From Dethiosulfovibrio faecalis (GTDB lineage: Bacteria; Synergistota; Synergistia; Synergistales; Dethiosulfovibrionaceae): 64,000 nucleotides of DNA. The position numbers were made by a program, and so were the translations under genes. The notes beneath the pieces were generated by a model that made no database searches, was not told the origin of the DNA, and saw only the letters and a list, made by a program, of their open reading frames with translations. Position 1 is the stretch's first letter. Each line of letters starts with the position of its first letter. The stretch is taken from contig NZ_JAKGUE010000008.1 in assembly GCF_021568795.1 (NCBI RefSeq), forward strand, positions 36,568 to 100,567, in the 5' to 3' direction. Positions 42,177-51,876 of the stretch are shown in pieces.

Positions 42177-42986
42177 ATGAAAAAACCCCTGGACATCGCC
42201 CGTTCCGTATGCGATTCAGCCAAGACGAAGGCTGCTTGGTCCGTTCCTCAGATGATGGTCCTGGGAGGTCTGGCCGGAGCTTACGTCGCTTTCGGGGGCT
42301 GGGCGATGACTGTGACCACCTTCGACGTCGCCTCGGTCGGGGTCGCCAAGGTGATCGGAGGATCGGTCTTCAGCATAGGGCTTATACTGGTGGTCTTGGC
42401 CGGCGCGGAGCTCTTCACCGGCAATTGCGTTATGCCTCTTGCGGTCATGGCTGGCCGACTTCCCATGAGGGACGTGCTGAGAAACTGGTTTTGGGTGTAT
42501 CTAGCCAACTTACTGGGGGCTGTCTTGGTGGCGGTTCTCGTGTATAATACTGGACTGTGGCGAGGTGATATAGGAGCCAAGGCTCTGGCCATCGCTGCGG
42601 GAAAGATGGGTCTTCCCTGGTGGGAGGCTTTCTTTCGGGGCATACTTTGCAACTGGATAGTGGTCTTGGCCGTGTGGCTCTCCATGAGCTCCGAGACCGT
42701 GATAGGAAAGATATGGGCGATCTACTTTCCCATAATGGTCTTCGTGGCCTCTGGATTCGAGCACTCGATCGCCAACATGTACTTTATGGCCATGGGGATT
42801 CTTCTGAAGGGAGACCCCTCGGTTGTCGCCGCTGCGGCTCTTCCTGCCGGTGACCTCGGAGCCGTCAGCCTCTGGGGATACGTCAACAACCTGATACCGG
42901 TCACGGTCGGCAACATCGTGGGAGGAGCTCTCTTCGTGGCGGTTCTTTATTTCTCGGTATTTAAATCCAATCTTGTCTCGCGGTGA
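42177..42986 (+). CDS. focA: formate/nitrite transporter family channel
   Basis: 269 residues, six membrane helices. LAGAELFTGNCVMPLAVMAG carries the conserved FTGN-type loop, and NWIVVLAVWLSMSSETVIGK and FVASGFEHSIANMYFM (the central His region) are diagnostic. It exchanges formate across the inner membrane and in an amino-acid fermenter would export it. Placed after the hydrogenase-like signalling cluster, which suggests formate/H2 metabolism. Nitrite channel activity is the alternative. Confidence 0.9.
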   Translation: MKKPLDIARSVCDSAKTKAAWSVPQMMVLGGLAGAYVAFGGWAMTVTTFDVASVGVAKVIGGSVFSIGLILVVLAGAELFTGNCVMPLAVMAGRLPMRDVLRNWFWVYLANLLGAVLVAVLVYNTGLWRGDIGAKALAIAAGKMGLPWWEAFFRGILCNWIVVLAVWLSMSSETVIGKIWAIYFPIMVFVASGFEHSIANMYFMAMGILLKGDPSVVAAAALPAGDLGAVSLWGYVNNLIPVTVGNIVGGALFVAVLYFSVFKSNLVSR

Positions 42987-43048
42987 GGGTCCGAGGGGGA
43001 CCTTCATCTCGGGGCATTTACCTCCAATCTCTTCGCGACACGGGGCGG

Positions 43049-43083
43049 CGGCGGTGGCGGGACTTTCCCGTCACCGCCGTTGT
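43049..43083 (+). terminator. intrinsic terminator after focA
   Basis: CGGCGGTGGCGGGA, loop CTT, TCCCGTCACCGCCG, then TTGT. The T-tract is weak but the stem is long. Confidence 0.7.
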
Positions 43084-43106
43084 CCTTCGTGATAAAATAA
43101 ATAGGC

Positions 43107-43134
43107 TATGCGACGAAAGATCTTTCGTCGCATA
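43107..43134 (+). repeat. 28-bp perfect palindrome upstream of gyrA
   Basis: TATGCGACGAAAGA is followed directly by TCTTTCGTCGCATA with no spacer. It lies 40 bp before the gyrA start, after a possible TAAAAT box at 43093. Without a T-run it is not a terminator; an operator or cruciform/mRNA hairpin is more likely. Confidence 0.8.
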
Positions 43135-43174
43135 AAGACGGGGTTCTCAAATTTACCCCTACGGAGGTTTTTTA

Positions 43175-45619
43175 ATGGAAGAACAGACTCTTTTCGGAAA
43201 GATAATCCGTCATCCTCTGGTGGAGGAGATCAAGAGGAGCTATCTGGACTACGCTATGAGCGTCATAGTCGGGAGAGCTCTCCCCGACGCCAGGGACGGA
43301 TTGAAGCCGGTGCAGAGGCGTATCCTCTTCGCCATGCAGGAACTGGGGCTCAGACACAATCAATCTTACAAGAAGTCCGCCAGGGTGGTCGGAGAGACCA
43401 TGGGTAAGTACCATCCTCACGGAGACTCGGCCATATACGATACCATGGTTCGACTGGCCCAGAATTTCAGTATGCGTTACACCCTGGTCGATGGACAGGG
43501 CAACTTCGGCTCCATCGATGGAGACAGCGCCGCCGCCATGAGATACACAGAGGCCAGACTCCAGGAGCTGGGAGAGCTTATGCTTCAGGATATCGACGAG
43601 GACACGGTGGAGTGGGGCCCCAACTTCGACGAATCCCTGAAGGAGCCTATGGTGTTGCCCTCCCAGGTGCCCAACCTTTTGGTTAACGGAAGCACCGGCA
43701 TTGCAGTCGGTATGGCCACCAATATGCCTCCCCACAACCTTGGAGAGGTCGTCGATGCCATATGTTATCTCATAGAGGCGGGAGACCAGGCCGAGTTCGG
43801 CGAGCTGATGGCTCGTATGCCCGGTCCGGATTTTCCGACCGGCGGGATAATTCTCGGAAAGGACGGCATAATAGACGCCTACCGCACCGGTCGAGGCCGC
43901 CTGGTGGTGCAGGGATTGGTGCACGTGGAGGAGGGCAAGAGGGGTAAGAGCAACGTCGTCATCACCGAGATCCCCTATATGGTCAACAAGACCACAATGA
44001 TAGAGACCATAGCTTCATGTGTGCAAAACAAGACCATCGACGGAGTCACCGACATCAGGGACGAGTCGGACCGAAAGGGGCTCAGGGTAGTGCTCGAGGT
44101 CTCCAGGGACGTCGACCCCGAGCTCGTAATAAGACAGCTCTACAGGAGGAGCCAGCTCCAGAACACCTTCGGGGTGATAAACCTCGCATTGGTGGACGGA
44201 CGGCCGGTGGAGCTTTCCCTGACCGATATGCTCCATGTCTTCCTGGGGCATAGAAGGACCGTCGTCAGACGGAGGACCGAGTTCCGGCTGCAGAAGGCCG
44301 AGGCCAGGGCCCATATTTTGGAGGGGCTGGTGAAGGCCCTAGACGTGATAGAAAGGGTCATAGCCCTGATCAGAGGGTCGGACAACGCCGCTTTAGCCAA
44401 GGAACGGCTTGTGGAGGAACTGGGCTTCACAGAGATCCAGGCTCAGGCCATCCTGGACATGAAGCTTCAGAGACTCACCGGACTCGAGAGGGATAAGCTC
44501 AACGACGAGTTCGCCGGGCTTCTTGCCGATATCCAGAGGTATCGTTCGATCCTGGACAGCGAGAAGGTCCTGGACGGCGTCATAGTGGAGGAACTGGTCG
44601 CCTTGAAGGGCAAATACGGCGACGATCGCAGGACCAAGATCGTGGACAGGGTGGGTCAGGACTGCTCCGACGAGGACCTCATACCCCGGGAGGACATCGT
44701 GGTAATGCTCTCCCGGGACGGTTATCTGCGCAGGGTTCCCCTTGAGGACTACTCGCTTCAGGCTAAGGGAGGCAAGGGTCGTAGAGGAGCCAGGCTCAGG
44801 GAGGAGGACGAGGTGTCTCTCATGGGAGTGGGGACCACCCACGACGACATCTTCCTCTTCACCAGCAAGGGCAGGGTGTTCGCCATAAAGGGGTACGTCA
44901 TATCCGAGAGCAGGACCGGAAAGGGCAAGCTCATCGGCAAATACATCTCCCTAGAGGACGACGAGAGAGTCGTCAGCATGAAGACCCGCAGAGGCCAAGA
45001 AGCCGGTTTCCTCTTCTTCCTTACGAGAAGGGGCATAGCCAAGAGGCTTCCCTCCTCCGAGCTGGACAACCTCACCAGGGCGGGCCGCAGGGTGGTAACC
45101 CTCGACGAGGGAGACGAGATAGCCCAGATCCTTCCCACCTCCGGGATGGACGACCTCCTTTTGATCTCCGCCATGGGACAGGCCCTGAGGGTCTCGGAGG
45201 ACGAATTCCGTCCCATGGGCAGGTCCGCCAGAGGAGTCAAGGCGATGAGACTCAAGGACGGAGATAGGATAATAAGCTGCGAGGTAGTCACGGAGGATCG
45301 TCGTCCCATCCTGGTCAGCGAGACCGGCATAGGAAAGAGGACGAACTTCGAGGACTTCACCGTCCACCACAGGGGCGGAGGCGGCATGAAGGTCATGACG
45401 ACCAACTCCAGAACCGGGTTGCTCGCAGCCGCTACGTCCGTCTCCGAGGACGACGAGATCATAGTCATGACCGCCAAAGGCCGCATGATTCGGGTGGCGG
45501 CTAAGGAGATCAGGGTACTCGGCCGTACCGCAGCAGGATCGATAGTGGTCCGTCTGGACGGCGGGGACTCGGTGGTGGATCTGAGCGTGGTTAAAATGGA
45601 CGGAGAGGATCTGGAATGA
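43175..45619 (+). CDS. gyrA: DNA gyrase subunit A
   Basis: 814 residues. Opening [20 protein letters not shown], catalytic Tyr124 in [11 protein letters not shown], and quinolone-determining region [17 protein letters not shown] with Ser85 and Asp89, the sensitive residues. Six C-terminal beta-pinwheel repeats follow; the GyrA box reads QAKGGKG rather than QRRGGKG. With GyrB it introduces negative supercoils using ATP. No gyrB lies in the window. A ParC identity is less likely, given the length and the GyrA box. It overlaps psd by 4 bp. Confidence 0.93.
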   Translation: MEEQTLFGKIIRHPLVEEIKRSYLDYAMSVIVGRALPDARDGLKPVQRRILFAMQELGLRHNQSYKKSARVVGETMGKYHPHGDSAIYDTMVRLAQNFSMRYTLVDGQGNFGSIDGDSAAAMRYTEARLQELGELMLQDIDEDTVEWGPNFDESLKEPMVLPSQVPNLLVNGSTGIAVGMATNMPPHNLGEVVDAICYLIEAGDQAEFGELMARMPGPDFPTGGIILGKDGIIDAYRTGRGRLVVQGLVHVEEGKRGKSNVVITEIPYMVNKTTMIETIASCVQNKTIDGVTDIRDESDRKGLRVVLEVSRDVDPELVIRQLYRRSQLQNTFGVINLALVDGRPVELSLTDMLHVFLGHRRTVVRRRTEFRLQKAEARAHILEGLVKALDVIERVIALIRGSDNAALAKERLVEELGFTEIQAQAILDMKLQRLTGLERDKLNDEFAGLLADIQRYRSILDSEKVLDGVIVEELVALKGKYGDDRRTKIVDRVGQDCSDEDLIPREDIVVMLSRDGYLRRVPLEDYSLQAKGGKGRRGARLREEDEVSLMGVGTTHDDIFLFTSKGRVFAIKGYVISESRTGKGKLIGKYISLEDDERVVSMKTRRGQEAGFLFFLTRRGIAKRLPSSELDNLTRAGRRVVTLDEGDEIAQILPTSGMDDLLLISAMGQALRVSEDEFRPMGRSARGVKAMRLKDGDRIISCEVVTEDRRPILVSETGIGKRTNFEDFTVHHRGGGGMKVMTTNSRTGLLAAATSVSEDDEIIVMTAKGRMIRVAAKEIRVLGRTAAGSIVVRLDGGDSVVDLSVVKMDGEDLE

Positions 45620-46248
45620 GGTTCGCCAAGGACGGCTACGTCACCATAGCTCTTGCCTGGAGCGCCGTGGCGGCGGGGACGGTCCTATGGATCCCTTCGC
45701 TGATTCTGCTGTTGCCGGTGGCCGCTTTGGTGCTGTGGTTCTTCAGGGACCCCGACAGGGTCCCCGAATGCGGCCCGGAGGGATGGGTCTCACCTGCGGA
45801 CGGAGAGGTCGTGGAGATAGTTTCGGTGGACCATCCCTACACCGGTACTGCCACCAAAGTGGGCATATTCATGAACCCTCTCAGCGTGCACGTCAACAGG
45901 CTTCCCCGGGCCGGTACGGTGGAGTACATGAAATACGTTCCGGGCAAAAAATGGATGGCCTTCGCCGATAAGGCCTCGGAGGACAACGAAAGATTCTACC
46001 TAGGCTTCCACACCGACTGCGGGCCTTCCATGGTGGTCCAGATAGCCGGTTTTCTGGCGAGACGGATCGTCTCCAGGACCAGAAGGGGAGGTCGATACGA
46101 TAGAGGTCAGCGTTTCGGCATGATTAAGTTGGGCTCTAAAGTTGACGTCTATCTTCCCGAAGGTGTACAGTTAAAGACATCTGTCGGACAAAAGGTTTTC
46201 GCCGGCAAAACCTGTATAGGAGTGTGTCGCCATGAGAGGACCGATTAA
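45616..46248 (+). CDS. psd: phosphatidylserine decarboxylase (short PSD-A type)
   Basis: 210 residues. Two N-terminal hydrophobic segments (about 8-45), then [23 protein letters not shown] and the self-cleavage site [11 protein letters not shown], where Ser becomes the pyruvoyl group. The short form is common in anaerobes and archaea. It makes phosphatidylethanolamine in the membrane. Overlaps gyrA by 4 bp and pssA by 17 bp. Confidence 0.94.
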   Translation: MRFAKDGYVTIALAWSAVAAGTVLWIPSLILLLPVAALVLWFFRDPDRVPECGPEGWVSPADGEVVEIVSVDHPYTGTATKVGIFMNPLSVHVNRLPRAGTVEYMKYVPGKKWMAFADKASEDNERFYLGFHTDCGPSMVVQIAGFLARRIVSRTRRGGRYDRGQRFGMIKLGSKVDVYLPEGVQLKTSVGQKVFAGKTCIGVCRHERTD

Positions 46249-46972
46249 GCTGAAGGGCCACGATATTCACTGGAGGGCCTACATCCCTAACATGATAACC
46301 AGCGGGAACCTGCTCTGCGGCATGTTGTCTTTGATATTGACCATGAAGGGGCAGTTTTTCCCCGCGGCCTGGCTGGTCGCTTTCGCCGTCTTCTTCGACT
46401 TCATGGACGGAAAGGTCGCCAGGATGCTGGGGGTCAGCAGCGCCTTCGGAGTGGAGTTCGACAGTCTCGGCGACGTCGTGAGTTTCGGCGTGGCTCCGGC
46501 CATACTGGTCTACTCGACGGTGTTGTCCTCCGTTCCCGGTGTCGGGGGGGCTTTAGTGGCGGTCTTCTTCGCCCTCTGTGGGGCGCTTCGTCTCGCCCGG
46601 TTCAACGTCGTTCACGTTCCCGGTCCCTTCCAGGGACTTCCCATACCGGCGGGGGGGCTCTTTCTGGCCTCCTGGACCATCGCCGGTGTCTCTTTGTCTC
46701 CGGCGGCGATGGCGGCCATGGTGGTTTTGGCTGGATCTCTAATGATCTCCACCGTTTCCTACAGCAATCTGAAGGGGCTTAAAAGAGGTGGAGTTGATCG
46801 AAAGAGGATGCTCTTCCTGAAGGTCCTGGTGGCCACGGTGGTGTTTCTCCTCAAGGAAAAGGCTCTCTTGGCCCTGATATCGGTCTACATAGTAAGCGGT
46901 CTCATCCGCTTCGACTGGCAGGCCTGGCTGTCCATTGCGGAAGAGGACTCTGTGGAATACGACGGAGATTAA
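46232..46972 (+). CDS. pssA: CDP-diacylglycerol-serine O-phosphatidyltransferase
   Basis: 246 residues, about seven hydrophobic segments. The CDP-alcohol phosphotransferase motif DGKVARMLGVSSAFGVEFD, continuing to the last Asp in SLGD, is intact. PNMITSGNLLCGMLSL and RLARFNV are typical of PssA. It makes phosphatidylserine for the Psd encoded just upstream, so the pair forms a complete PE branch. Followed by a terminator. Confidence 0.94.
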   Translation: MRGPIKLKGHDIHWRAYIPNMITSGNLLCGMLSLILTMKGQFFPAAWLVAFAVFFDFMDGKVARMLGVSSAFGVEFDSLGDVVSFGVAPAILVYSTVLSSVPGVGGALVAVFFALCGALRLARFNVVHVPGPFQGLPIPAGGLFLASWTIAGVSLSPAAMAAMVVLAGSLMISTVSYSNLKGLKRGGVDRKRMLFLKVLVATVVFLLKEKALLALISVYIVSGLIRFDWQAWLSIAEEDSVEYDGD

Positions 46973-46995
46973 ACGTAAAGTCTGTCGTCTTTAGC

Positions 46996-47029
46996 CGGGA
47001 GAGGAGGGAAACCTTCTCTCCCGTTTTCT
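46996..47029 (+). terminator. intrinsic terminator after pssA
   Basis: CGGGAGAG and the complementary CTCTCCCG arms around GAGGGAAACCTT, followed by TTTTCTCG. Confidence 0.8.
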
Positions 47030-47052
47030 CGTCCTATGGAGGTGTCCAGTAG

Positions 47053-47877
47053 ATGAGCGGTTTTTATGTGGATGCGCCTGGAAGTTACGGCGATCGTTCC
47101 GTCAGGATCGAGGTCCTCGAGGCCCCTAAGGGAAGCCCTTGGGTGGTCTGTCTCTTTCACGGTGTCTACGGAGTGGCGTCTCTGGAGGAGGGCAATAAAT
47201 ACGGAGATCTGGCCAGGAGACTGTCGGAACGGGGAATAACTACCTGTCTGGTCGAGACAAGCAGGGACGAGAGGAACAGGTCAGATTTTCCCGACCGGTC
47301 CGATTGGGCCTACGCCGCTTTTTCTGGAAAAAAATACGGCCAGGAGCTTTTCGACCATATGTCGGGGCTAAGCAAGGTTTCCGAGTTATTTCCCGATGGG
47401 AGGATCTGCCTATGGGGGTTTTCTCTCGGTGGAATAGACTCTCTAATGATCGCAGGAGGAGCGGTGGAGCCGGTTTCCGATCTTGGCCTGGAGGTCCCCT
47501 CCGTGCCTTTGGACCGGGTAGAGGCTTTGGTCATCTCCGGTAGCGGCGATACCCTGAGGTCCGGCAGTTCCATAAAGACCTCCTTGCCTGTACTGAGCTC
47601 CATCTGTGAGCCCGAGGTCCTCCGGGAGGCCTGCCGAAACGTGGAGGTCTCCTCTGTGGATTTCTTTTACGGAAGCGAGGACGATACCTTCGACGAGCTC
47701 TCCTGTCGGAGGCTTTTCGACCTGATATCGGTCTCCAGCAGTTACTTTACCGTGATCGACGGGGCCGATCATCCCTTCAGGAGCCTAGATGGAGTTCCCT
47801 CTACACAACCTCTGGATCTTATGGCGGAGACGGTGTCGGCTCATCTCCAGGGCCAGCCGGGCGATTGTCCCAGATAA
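47053..47877 (+). CDS. alpha/beta-hydrolase-fold protein
   Basis: 274 residues, no signal peptide. VVCLFHGVYGV suits the oxyanion region, LWGFSLGGIDSL is the nucleophile elbow (GFSLGG), FFYGSEDDTFDE suits the acid region, and the terminal IDGADHPFRS supplies the His. Probably a serine esterase or peptidase; substrate unknown. Its 3' end overlaps the convergent prepilin peptidase gene by 37 bp. Confidence 0.72.
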   Translation: MSGFYVDAPGSYGDRSVRIEVLEAPKGSPWVVCLFHGVYGVASLEEGNKYGDLARRLSERGITTCLVETSRDERNRSDFPDRSDWAYAAFSGKKYGQELFDHMSGLSKVSELFPDGRICLWGFSLGGIDSLMIAGGAVEPVSDLGLEVPSVPLDRVEALVISGSGDTLRSGSSIKTSLPVLSSICEPEVLREACRNVEVSSVDFFYGSEDDTFDELSCRRLFDLISVSSSYFTVIDGADHPFRSLDGVPSTQPLDLMAETVSAHLQGQPGDCPR

Positions 47878-48620
47878 CCCAGTATGTCGGGTCCCCATAC
47901 GAGAGCTGCCATGAACCCGGCGGTCAGAAAGGGAGCGAGGGGAACCGAGTCCTTTCTTGCCGCCTTTTTCAACAACAAGAGAAGTACGGCGAAGAGTCCG
48001 CCTATCATGAATCCCAGATAGGTGGCTATCAAGGCCATCTTCCATCCGAGAAGAGCTCCCGCTCCTCCCATCAGAGTTGCGTCTCCCCAGCCCATTCCGC
48101 CTCTGCTCAATATCACTATGATCGCTATGATCCCAGCGGCGGCGGCGGCGCCGATAGCCCCGTCCAGCAGGGCTTCCGTCCCTCCGAAAATCCGAAGTAG
48201 CGCTCCTGTCGCGGCGATGGTCCCGGCCAGGTGGTCGTAGACGTAGCCCGACTCGAGGTCCGTCAGGGCGTTGAGCATCATCAGCCATCCCCCCGCCATA
48301 GCCCCGACTCCTGCCGGAGACGGTCCCCATAGGTAGAGGGCCACCGCCCCCCACATAGAGTAAAGCAGCTCCACGATGGGGTATCTCATCGATATGGCGG
48401 CTTTACAGTATCTGCATCTTCCTCCGGAGACGACCCAGGAGATCAGAGGGATCAGATCCAGGGCCTGCAAGGTTTGACCACAGCTGGGACAGGTGGACCT
48501 CTCCGAGCCCCACCAGGGTCTCTCCGAGACGGTCCTCTCTGCGACGACGTTGAAAAAAGATCCCGCCACCGCTCCTATCACCGCTCCTATGGCCGCCAGG
48601 GTATAGCTGGGAAGCGACAT
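47841..48620 (-). CDS. pilD: prepilin peptidase (type IV leader peptidase/N-methyltransferase)
   Basis: 259 residues. GAVAGSFFNVVAERT at the N-terminus, zinc site CPSCG and CRYCK, aspartate motifs NALTDLESGYVYD and GMGWGDATLMGG (GxGxxD type). About eight hydrophobic segments. It cleaves and methylates type IV pilin or type II secretion pseudopilins at the inner membrane. No pilin gene nearby. Confidence 0.93.
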   Translation of the reverse strand: MSLPSYTLAAIGAVIGAVAGSFFNVVAERTVSERPWWGSERSTCPSCGQTLQALDLIPLISWVVSGGRCRYCKAAISMRYPIVELLYSMWGAVALYLWGPSPAGVGAMAGGWLMMLNALTDLESGYVYDHLAGTIAATGALLRIFGGTEALLDGAIGAAAAAGIIAIIVILSRGGMGWGDATLMGGAGALLGWKMALIATYLGFMIGGLFAVLLLLLKKAARKDSVPLAPFLTAGFMAALVWGPDILGYLGQSPGWPWR

Positions 48621-48661
48621 ATACGGTTCATCCTTTCCGGTCTATTCCTAAACATTCTTTC

Positions 48662-48690
48662 TTGTGTTTGCTCCTTTATCTTGCCATAAT
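48662..48690 (+). promoter_or_regulatory. putative promoter of the universal stress gene
   Basis: TTGTGT (48662-48667), a 17-nt spacer and CATAAT (48685-48690), 61 bp before the start. Confidence 0.4.
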
Positions 48691-48751
48691 AACCTTAGAG
48701 ACCGAGCTTGGAAAGCGTCGATCCGTCGGCGGCAGGAAGGAGGAGATCCAT

Positions 48752-49240
48752 ATGAAGAAGATACTGGTAGCAGTGGACCTCAGCGATCTCTCGGAGGGGT
48801 TGGTCCGTTACGGTTACGAGATGGCGGCTATGATGGATGCCGACATTGGCTTCATCCACATAGTTCCCCATCCAACGCTATGGAAGGGCTACGAGCCCTG
48901 GCTCCCGCCTCAGTTCGGCCAGGAGATACTGGAGATAGCGGAGAAAAAGCTGAGACGGTACATAAAGTCCGCCTGTAGCGAGGAGAGCAACACCTGTATA
49001 GGCTACGACCCGGCAAGGATACACGTAATAGTTAAAGAGGGCAATCCCGCCACCTCCATAATAGACCTGGCCAAGGATAAGGATATAGATCTGATAATAA
49101 TGGGGCACAGAGGGCAGTCGGCTCTAGAGTGGTTCCTGGTCGGCAGCACCGCCACCTCGGTGGCCAGATATGCCAACTGTTCCGTGTTGATATACCGTCC
49201 TCCGATGGAGGAGGAAGAGGAGTCATCCGAGGAGAGTTGA
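48752..49240 (+). CDS. universal stress protein, UspA family
   Basis: 162 residues, ATG 48752 after AAGGAGGAG. N-terminal MKKILVAVDLSDLSEGLV and the ATP-binding loop GHRGQSALEWFLVGSTATSV (G-2x-G-9x-G-S/T) are intact, so it probably binds ATP. Acidic tail of several Glu. Soluble stress-response protein; single gene. Confidence 0.92.
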   Translation: MKKILVAVDLSDLSEGLVRYGYEMAAMMDADIGFIHIVPHPTLWKGYEPWLPPQFGQEILEIAEKKLRRYIKSACSEESNTCIGYDPARIHVIVKEGNPATSIIDLAKDKDIDLIIMGHRGQSALEWFLVGSTATSVARYANCSVLIYRPPMEEEEESSEES

Positions 49241-49347
49241 GATAAGGTCCGACGATATTCAAACAGGTCGAATGTCCTCTCTTTTCCCCCGTGTCGGGAC
49301 GGTAAAAACCTGATACAATTGATCCATGTTCTTGAAAGGGGAGATTC

Positions 49348-49755
49348 GTGGTGAACGTAAAGGTCGTGGACCACATCGGAATAGCGGTTAAGAGCATAGA
49401 GGAATCCTTAAAGTTCTGGGAGGATAGTCTCGGTATCCACTGTCATGGAGTGGAGGAGGTCGCAGATCAAAAGGTGAAGACCGCCTTCCTTCCCATCGAG
49501 GAGACGGAGATAGAGCTTCTGGAAGGGACCTCGGAGGACAGCCCGGTCTCCAAGTTCATAGAGAAGAAGGGCGAGGGTATCCACCACATGGCGATCAGGG
49601 TTGACGATCTCGAGAAAGCCTTGGCCGAGCTGAAGGAAAAGGGTGTTCGCCTGATAGACGAGACCCCCAGAATCGGAGCCGGCGGCGCAAAGATAGCTTT
49701 CGTGCATCCCAAGGCCAGCGGCGGTGTCTTGCTGGAACTCTGCGAGAGAAGCTGA
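49348..49755 (+). CDS. mce: methylmalonyl-CoA epimerase
   Basis: 135 residues from GTG 49348; GTG 49351 is better spaced from GGGGAG. VOC/glyoxalase fold with metal ligands in [31 protein letters not shown] and GVLLELCE. It converts the 2S and 2R forms of methylmalonyl-CoA, linking succinate and propionate metabolism in amino-acid fermenters. No mutase gene in the window. Confidence 0.9.
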   Translation: MVNVKVVDHIGIAVKSIEESLKFWEDSLGIHCHGVEEVADQKVKTAFLPIEETEIELLEGTSEDSPVSKFIEKKGEGIHHMAIRVDDLEKALAELKEKGVRLIDETPRIGAGGAKIAFVHPKASGGVLLELCERS

Positions 49756-49791
49756 CCCAACTGCCTACAGGCAGTATAGAGACGACAAAAA

Positions 49792-49823
49792 AGCCGATCC
49801 GTCTAGACGGATCGGCTCTTTTA
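49792..49823. terminator. bidirectional terminator between mce and nitroreductase
   Basis: AGCCGATCCGTC, loop TAGA-like centre, GACGGATCGGCT, then CTTTTAT on plus; AAAAAA before it gives a T-run on minus. It serves both convergent genes. Confidence 0.85.
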
Positions 49824-49829
49824 TGCTTT

Positions 49830-50423
49830 TTAAACCCCTCTGTTGTCGCCCCAGGTTCTGCGGAAGGTGAACTCGTAAACCGCTTTCCTCTCCCTCTGTG
49901 CTACCTCGGCCTCCTGTAGATCCTCTGGAAGCGAAGACGCCTCTCCGGGGTATCCGATGGCTATGGCAGTAACAGGGGTGTAGTCCTCAGGTATATCGTA
50001 GGTCTCCTTGATTTTGTCTCCATCGAAACCGGCCATAGGATGGGCGAACAGGCCCTTGGACGTGGCCTCGAGTATGAGGTTTTCAACCGCCATCCCGACG
50101 TCGTGCCAGGCCCACAGGTTGTCCCTGCCGCTGGCGAATTTTTCCGCCGCCACGGCTATAACCAGTACCGGTGCCTCCGAGGCCCACCTGACGTTGCCCG
50201 GTACCAGACAGTCCAGCATGGTCTGAAACTCCTCGGGATCCTCTTTGGTGGCGTAGATAAAAGTCCAGGGCTGCTCGTTGAAACAAGACGGCGCCCATCG
50301 GGCGGCCTCGAAAAAGGACAGGACTATCTCCTTCCCGGGAATCTTGGAAGAAAAGGCCCTGGGGCTCCATCGTCTGACCAAAAGGTCGTTTATAGGGTAG
50401 TTTGTTCTCGCTTTTTTTTCCAT
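49830..50423 (-). CDS. nitroreductase-family protein (second)
   Basis: 197 residues. INDLLVRRWSPRAFSSK gives the FMN-binding start, EAARWAPSCFNEQPWTFIY the second motif, and AVENLILEATSKGLFAHPMAGF the third. It is not close to the nitroreductase at 37810 (RWSPR instead of RRSIR). Likely a soluble FMN oxidoreductase; substrate unknown. Short gap to mnmE upstream on the same strand. Confidence 0.88.
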   Translation of the reverse strand: MEKKARTNYPINDLLVRRWSPRAFSSKIPGKEIVLSFFEAARWAPSCFNEQPWTFIYATKEDPEEFQTMLDCLVPGNVRWASEAPVLVIAVAAEKFASGRDNLWAWHDVGMAVENLILEATSKGLFAHPMAGFDGDKIKETYDIPEDYTPVTAIAIGYPGEASSLPEDLQEAEVAQRERKAVYEFTFRRTWGDNRGV

Positions 50424-50490
50424 GGCTCACCCTCCTCCGCCACTCTATAATATACTCAAACAACCGGTTTTACAAATTGCATATTAGTAG

Positions 50491-51861
50491 TTATTTTCCG
50501 ACACAGAATCGAGAGAACACGAGGTCGAGCAAAGCCTCGTCGTCCTGGAGTCCTAATAGTCTCTCCAGGGCCGATCGGGCCTCCCTGATGCTTGAGGCGG
50601 CCAGGGTCTGATCCGAATAGGAGTCCAGGGCTCCCTTTCCGTCCGCCAGGGATTCGATGGCTACCCTTATCTCCTCTACCTGCCTGGCAGTCGCGTTGAG
50701 TCCCGCGTCTAGGGTCCCCGTTCCCGATACCAGGTCCACTATGGCCTCCTTCAGCTCCTCAAGTCCCCGCTTTTCCTGTGCCGATATCCTTATTACCCAG
50801 GATTCAGGAAGGAGCTTCGCTATATCCGTCTCGTCGAAGGCCTTGGGCAGATCGGATTTGTTCAGGGCTACTATGTGGGGTTTTCCCGATAGCTTTCCTG
50901 CCAGAGACCTGTCCGGTATCTCCAGGGGCTCGCTTCCGTCCAATATCCATAGGATCACGTCCGATTCGTCTATCGCCTTGGTAGTTCTCTCTATCCCCAT
51001 GGCCTCGACCTCGTCGGACGGGGTTTCCCTTAGTCCTGCCGTGTCCATCAGTCTCAGAGGGATGCCTCTGTGGGTGAAGACCTCCTCTATCACGTCTCTG
51101 GTAGTTCCCGGTATGGAGGTCACGATGGCTCTGCTCTCCCTGAGCAGGGAGTTGAGGAGAGAGGATTTCCCGACGTTGGGTCTCCCGATCAGGGCGACCC
51201 TTATCCCCTCTCTCAGGAGGTAACCGGTGGTGCAGCGATCCAACAGGTCTCCCAGATCCTGAATAAGGGTCTCCATTCTGTCGGAGACGTCCTGATCCTC
51301 TATGTAGGGAACGTCCTCCTCGGGAAAGTCTATGCCTACCTCCAGCTCGGCGGATAGCCCCAGCAACTCGTCGTATATCTCTCGGACGAACCGGGATAGC
51401 TCCCCTTGGAGCGTCCTGTTGGCCGCCCTCAACGCCTCGTTGCTGCGGGCGTGGATTATGCCGTTTACCGCCTCCGCCTGGGAAAGGTCCAGTCGGCCGT
51501 TTTCGTAGGCTCTCCTGGTAAACTCTCCCGGATCGGCGTGACGACAGCCTTTCTGGAGACACCTCTCAAGACATCTCTGTGCCACCAGGCTTCCGCCATG
51601 GCAGTGTATCTCCGCCAGGTCCTCGCCGGTGTAGCTCTTGGGAGCCTGAAAGAGGACGAGCAACACCTGATCGATGGAACCTCCGCTCTCGTCCAGGAGC
51701 GATCCGTTGTACATAATCCTGTACTTCATCTTATCCGGCGGGGTAAGGGTCCTTACGAGGGACCCGGCGAAATCGAAGGCATCGGGGCCGGACATCCGAA
51801 TTATCGAGATGCCTGCGTCCCCCCATGCCGTGGAGATTGCTGCTATGGTGTCTCCGAACAT
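50491..51861 (-). CDS. mnmE: tRNA modification GTPase MnmE (TrmE)
   Basis: 456 residues. N-terminal folate-binding domain (IAAISTAWGDAGISIIRMSG), helical region, inserted G domain with GRPNVGKSSLLNSLL, DTAGLRE and LNKSDLP, and the C-terminal FSRFCVGK with the catalytic Cys. With MnmG it modifies the wobble uridine of several tRNAs. ATG 51861 follows GAGGAGG and lies 15 bp after the aminotransferase stop, so the two share a transcript. Confidence 0.96.
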   Translation of the reverse strand: MFGDTIAAISTAWGDAGISIIRMSGPDAFDFAGSLVRTLTPPDKMKYRIMYNGSLLDESGGSIDQVLLVLFQAPKSYTGEDLAEIHCHGGSLVAQRCLERCLQKGCRHADPGEFTRRAYENGRLDLSQAEAVNGIIHARSNEALRAANRTLQGELSRFVREIYDELLGLSAELEVGIDFPEEDVPYIEDQDVSDRMETLIQDLGDLLDRCTTGYLLREGIRVALIGRPNVGKSSLLNSLLRESRAIVTSIPGTTRDVIEEVFTHRGIPLRLMDTAGLRETPSDEVEAMGIERTTKAIDESDVILWILDGSEPLEIPDRSLAGKLSGKPHIVALNKSDLPKAFDETDIAKLLPESWVIRISAQEKRGLEELKEAIVDLVSGTGTLDAGLNATARQVEEIRVAIESLADGKGALDSYSDQTLAASSIREARSALERLLGLQDDEALLDLVFSRFCVGK

Positions 51862-51876
51862 GGCGACCTCCTCGTG

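Noticed and set aside
43108..43407. Short frame starting inside the gyrA leader palindrome
   Set aside because: Runs into gyrA in another frame; product basic and featureless.
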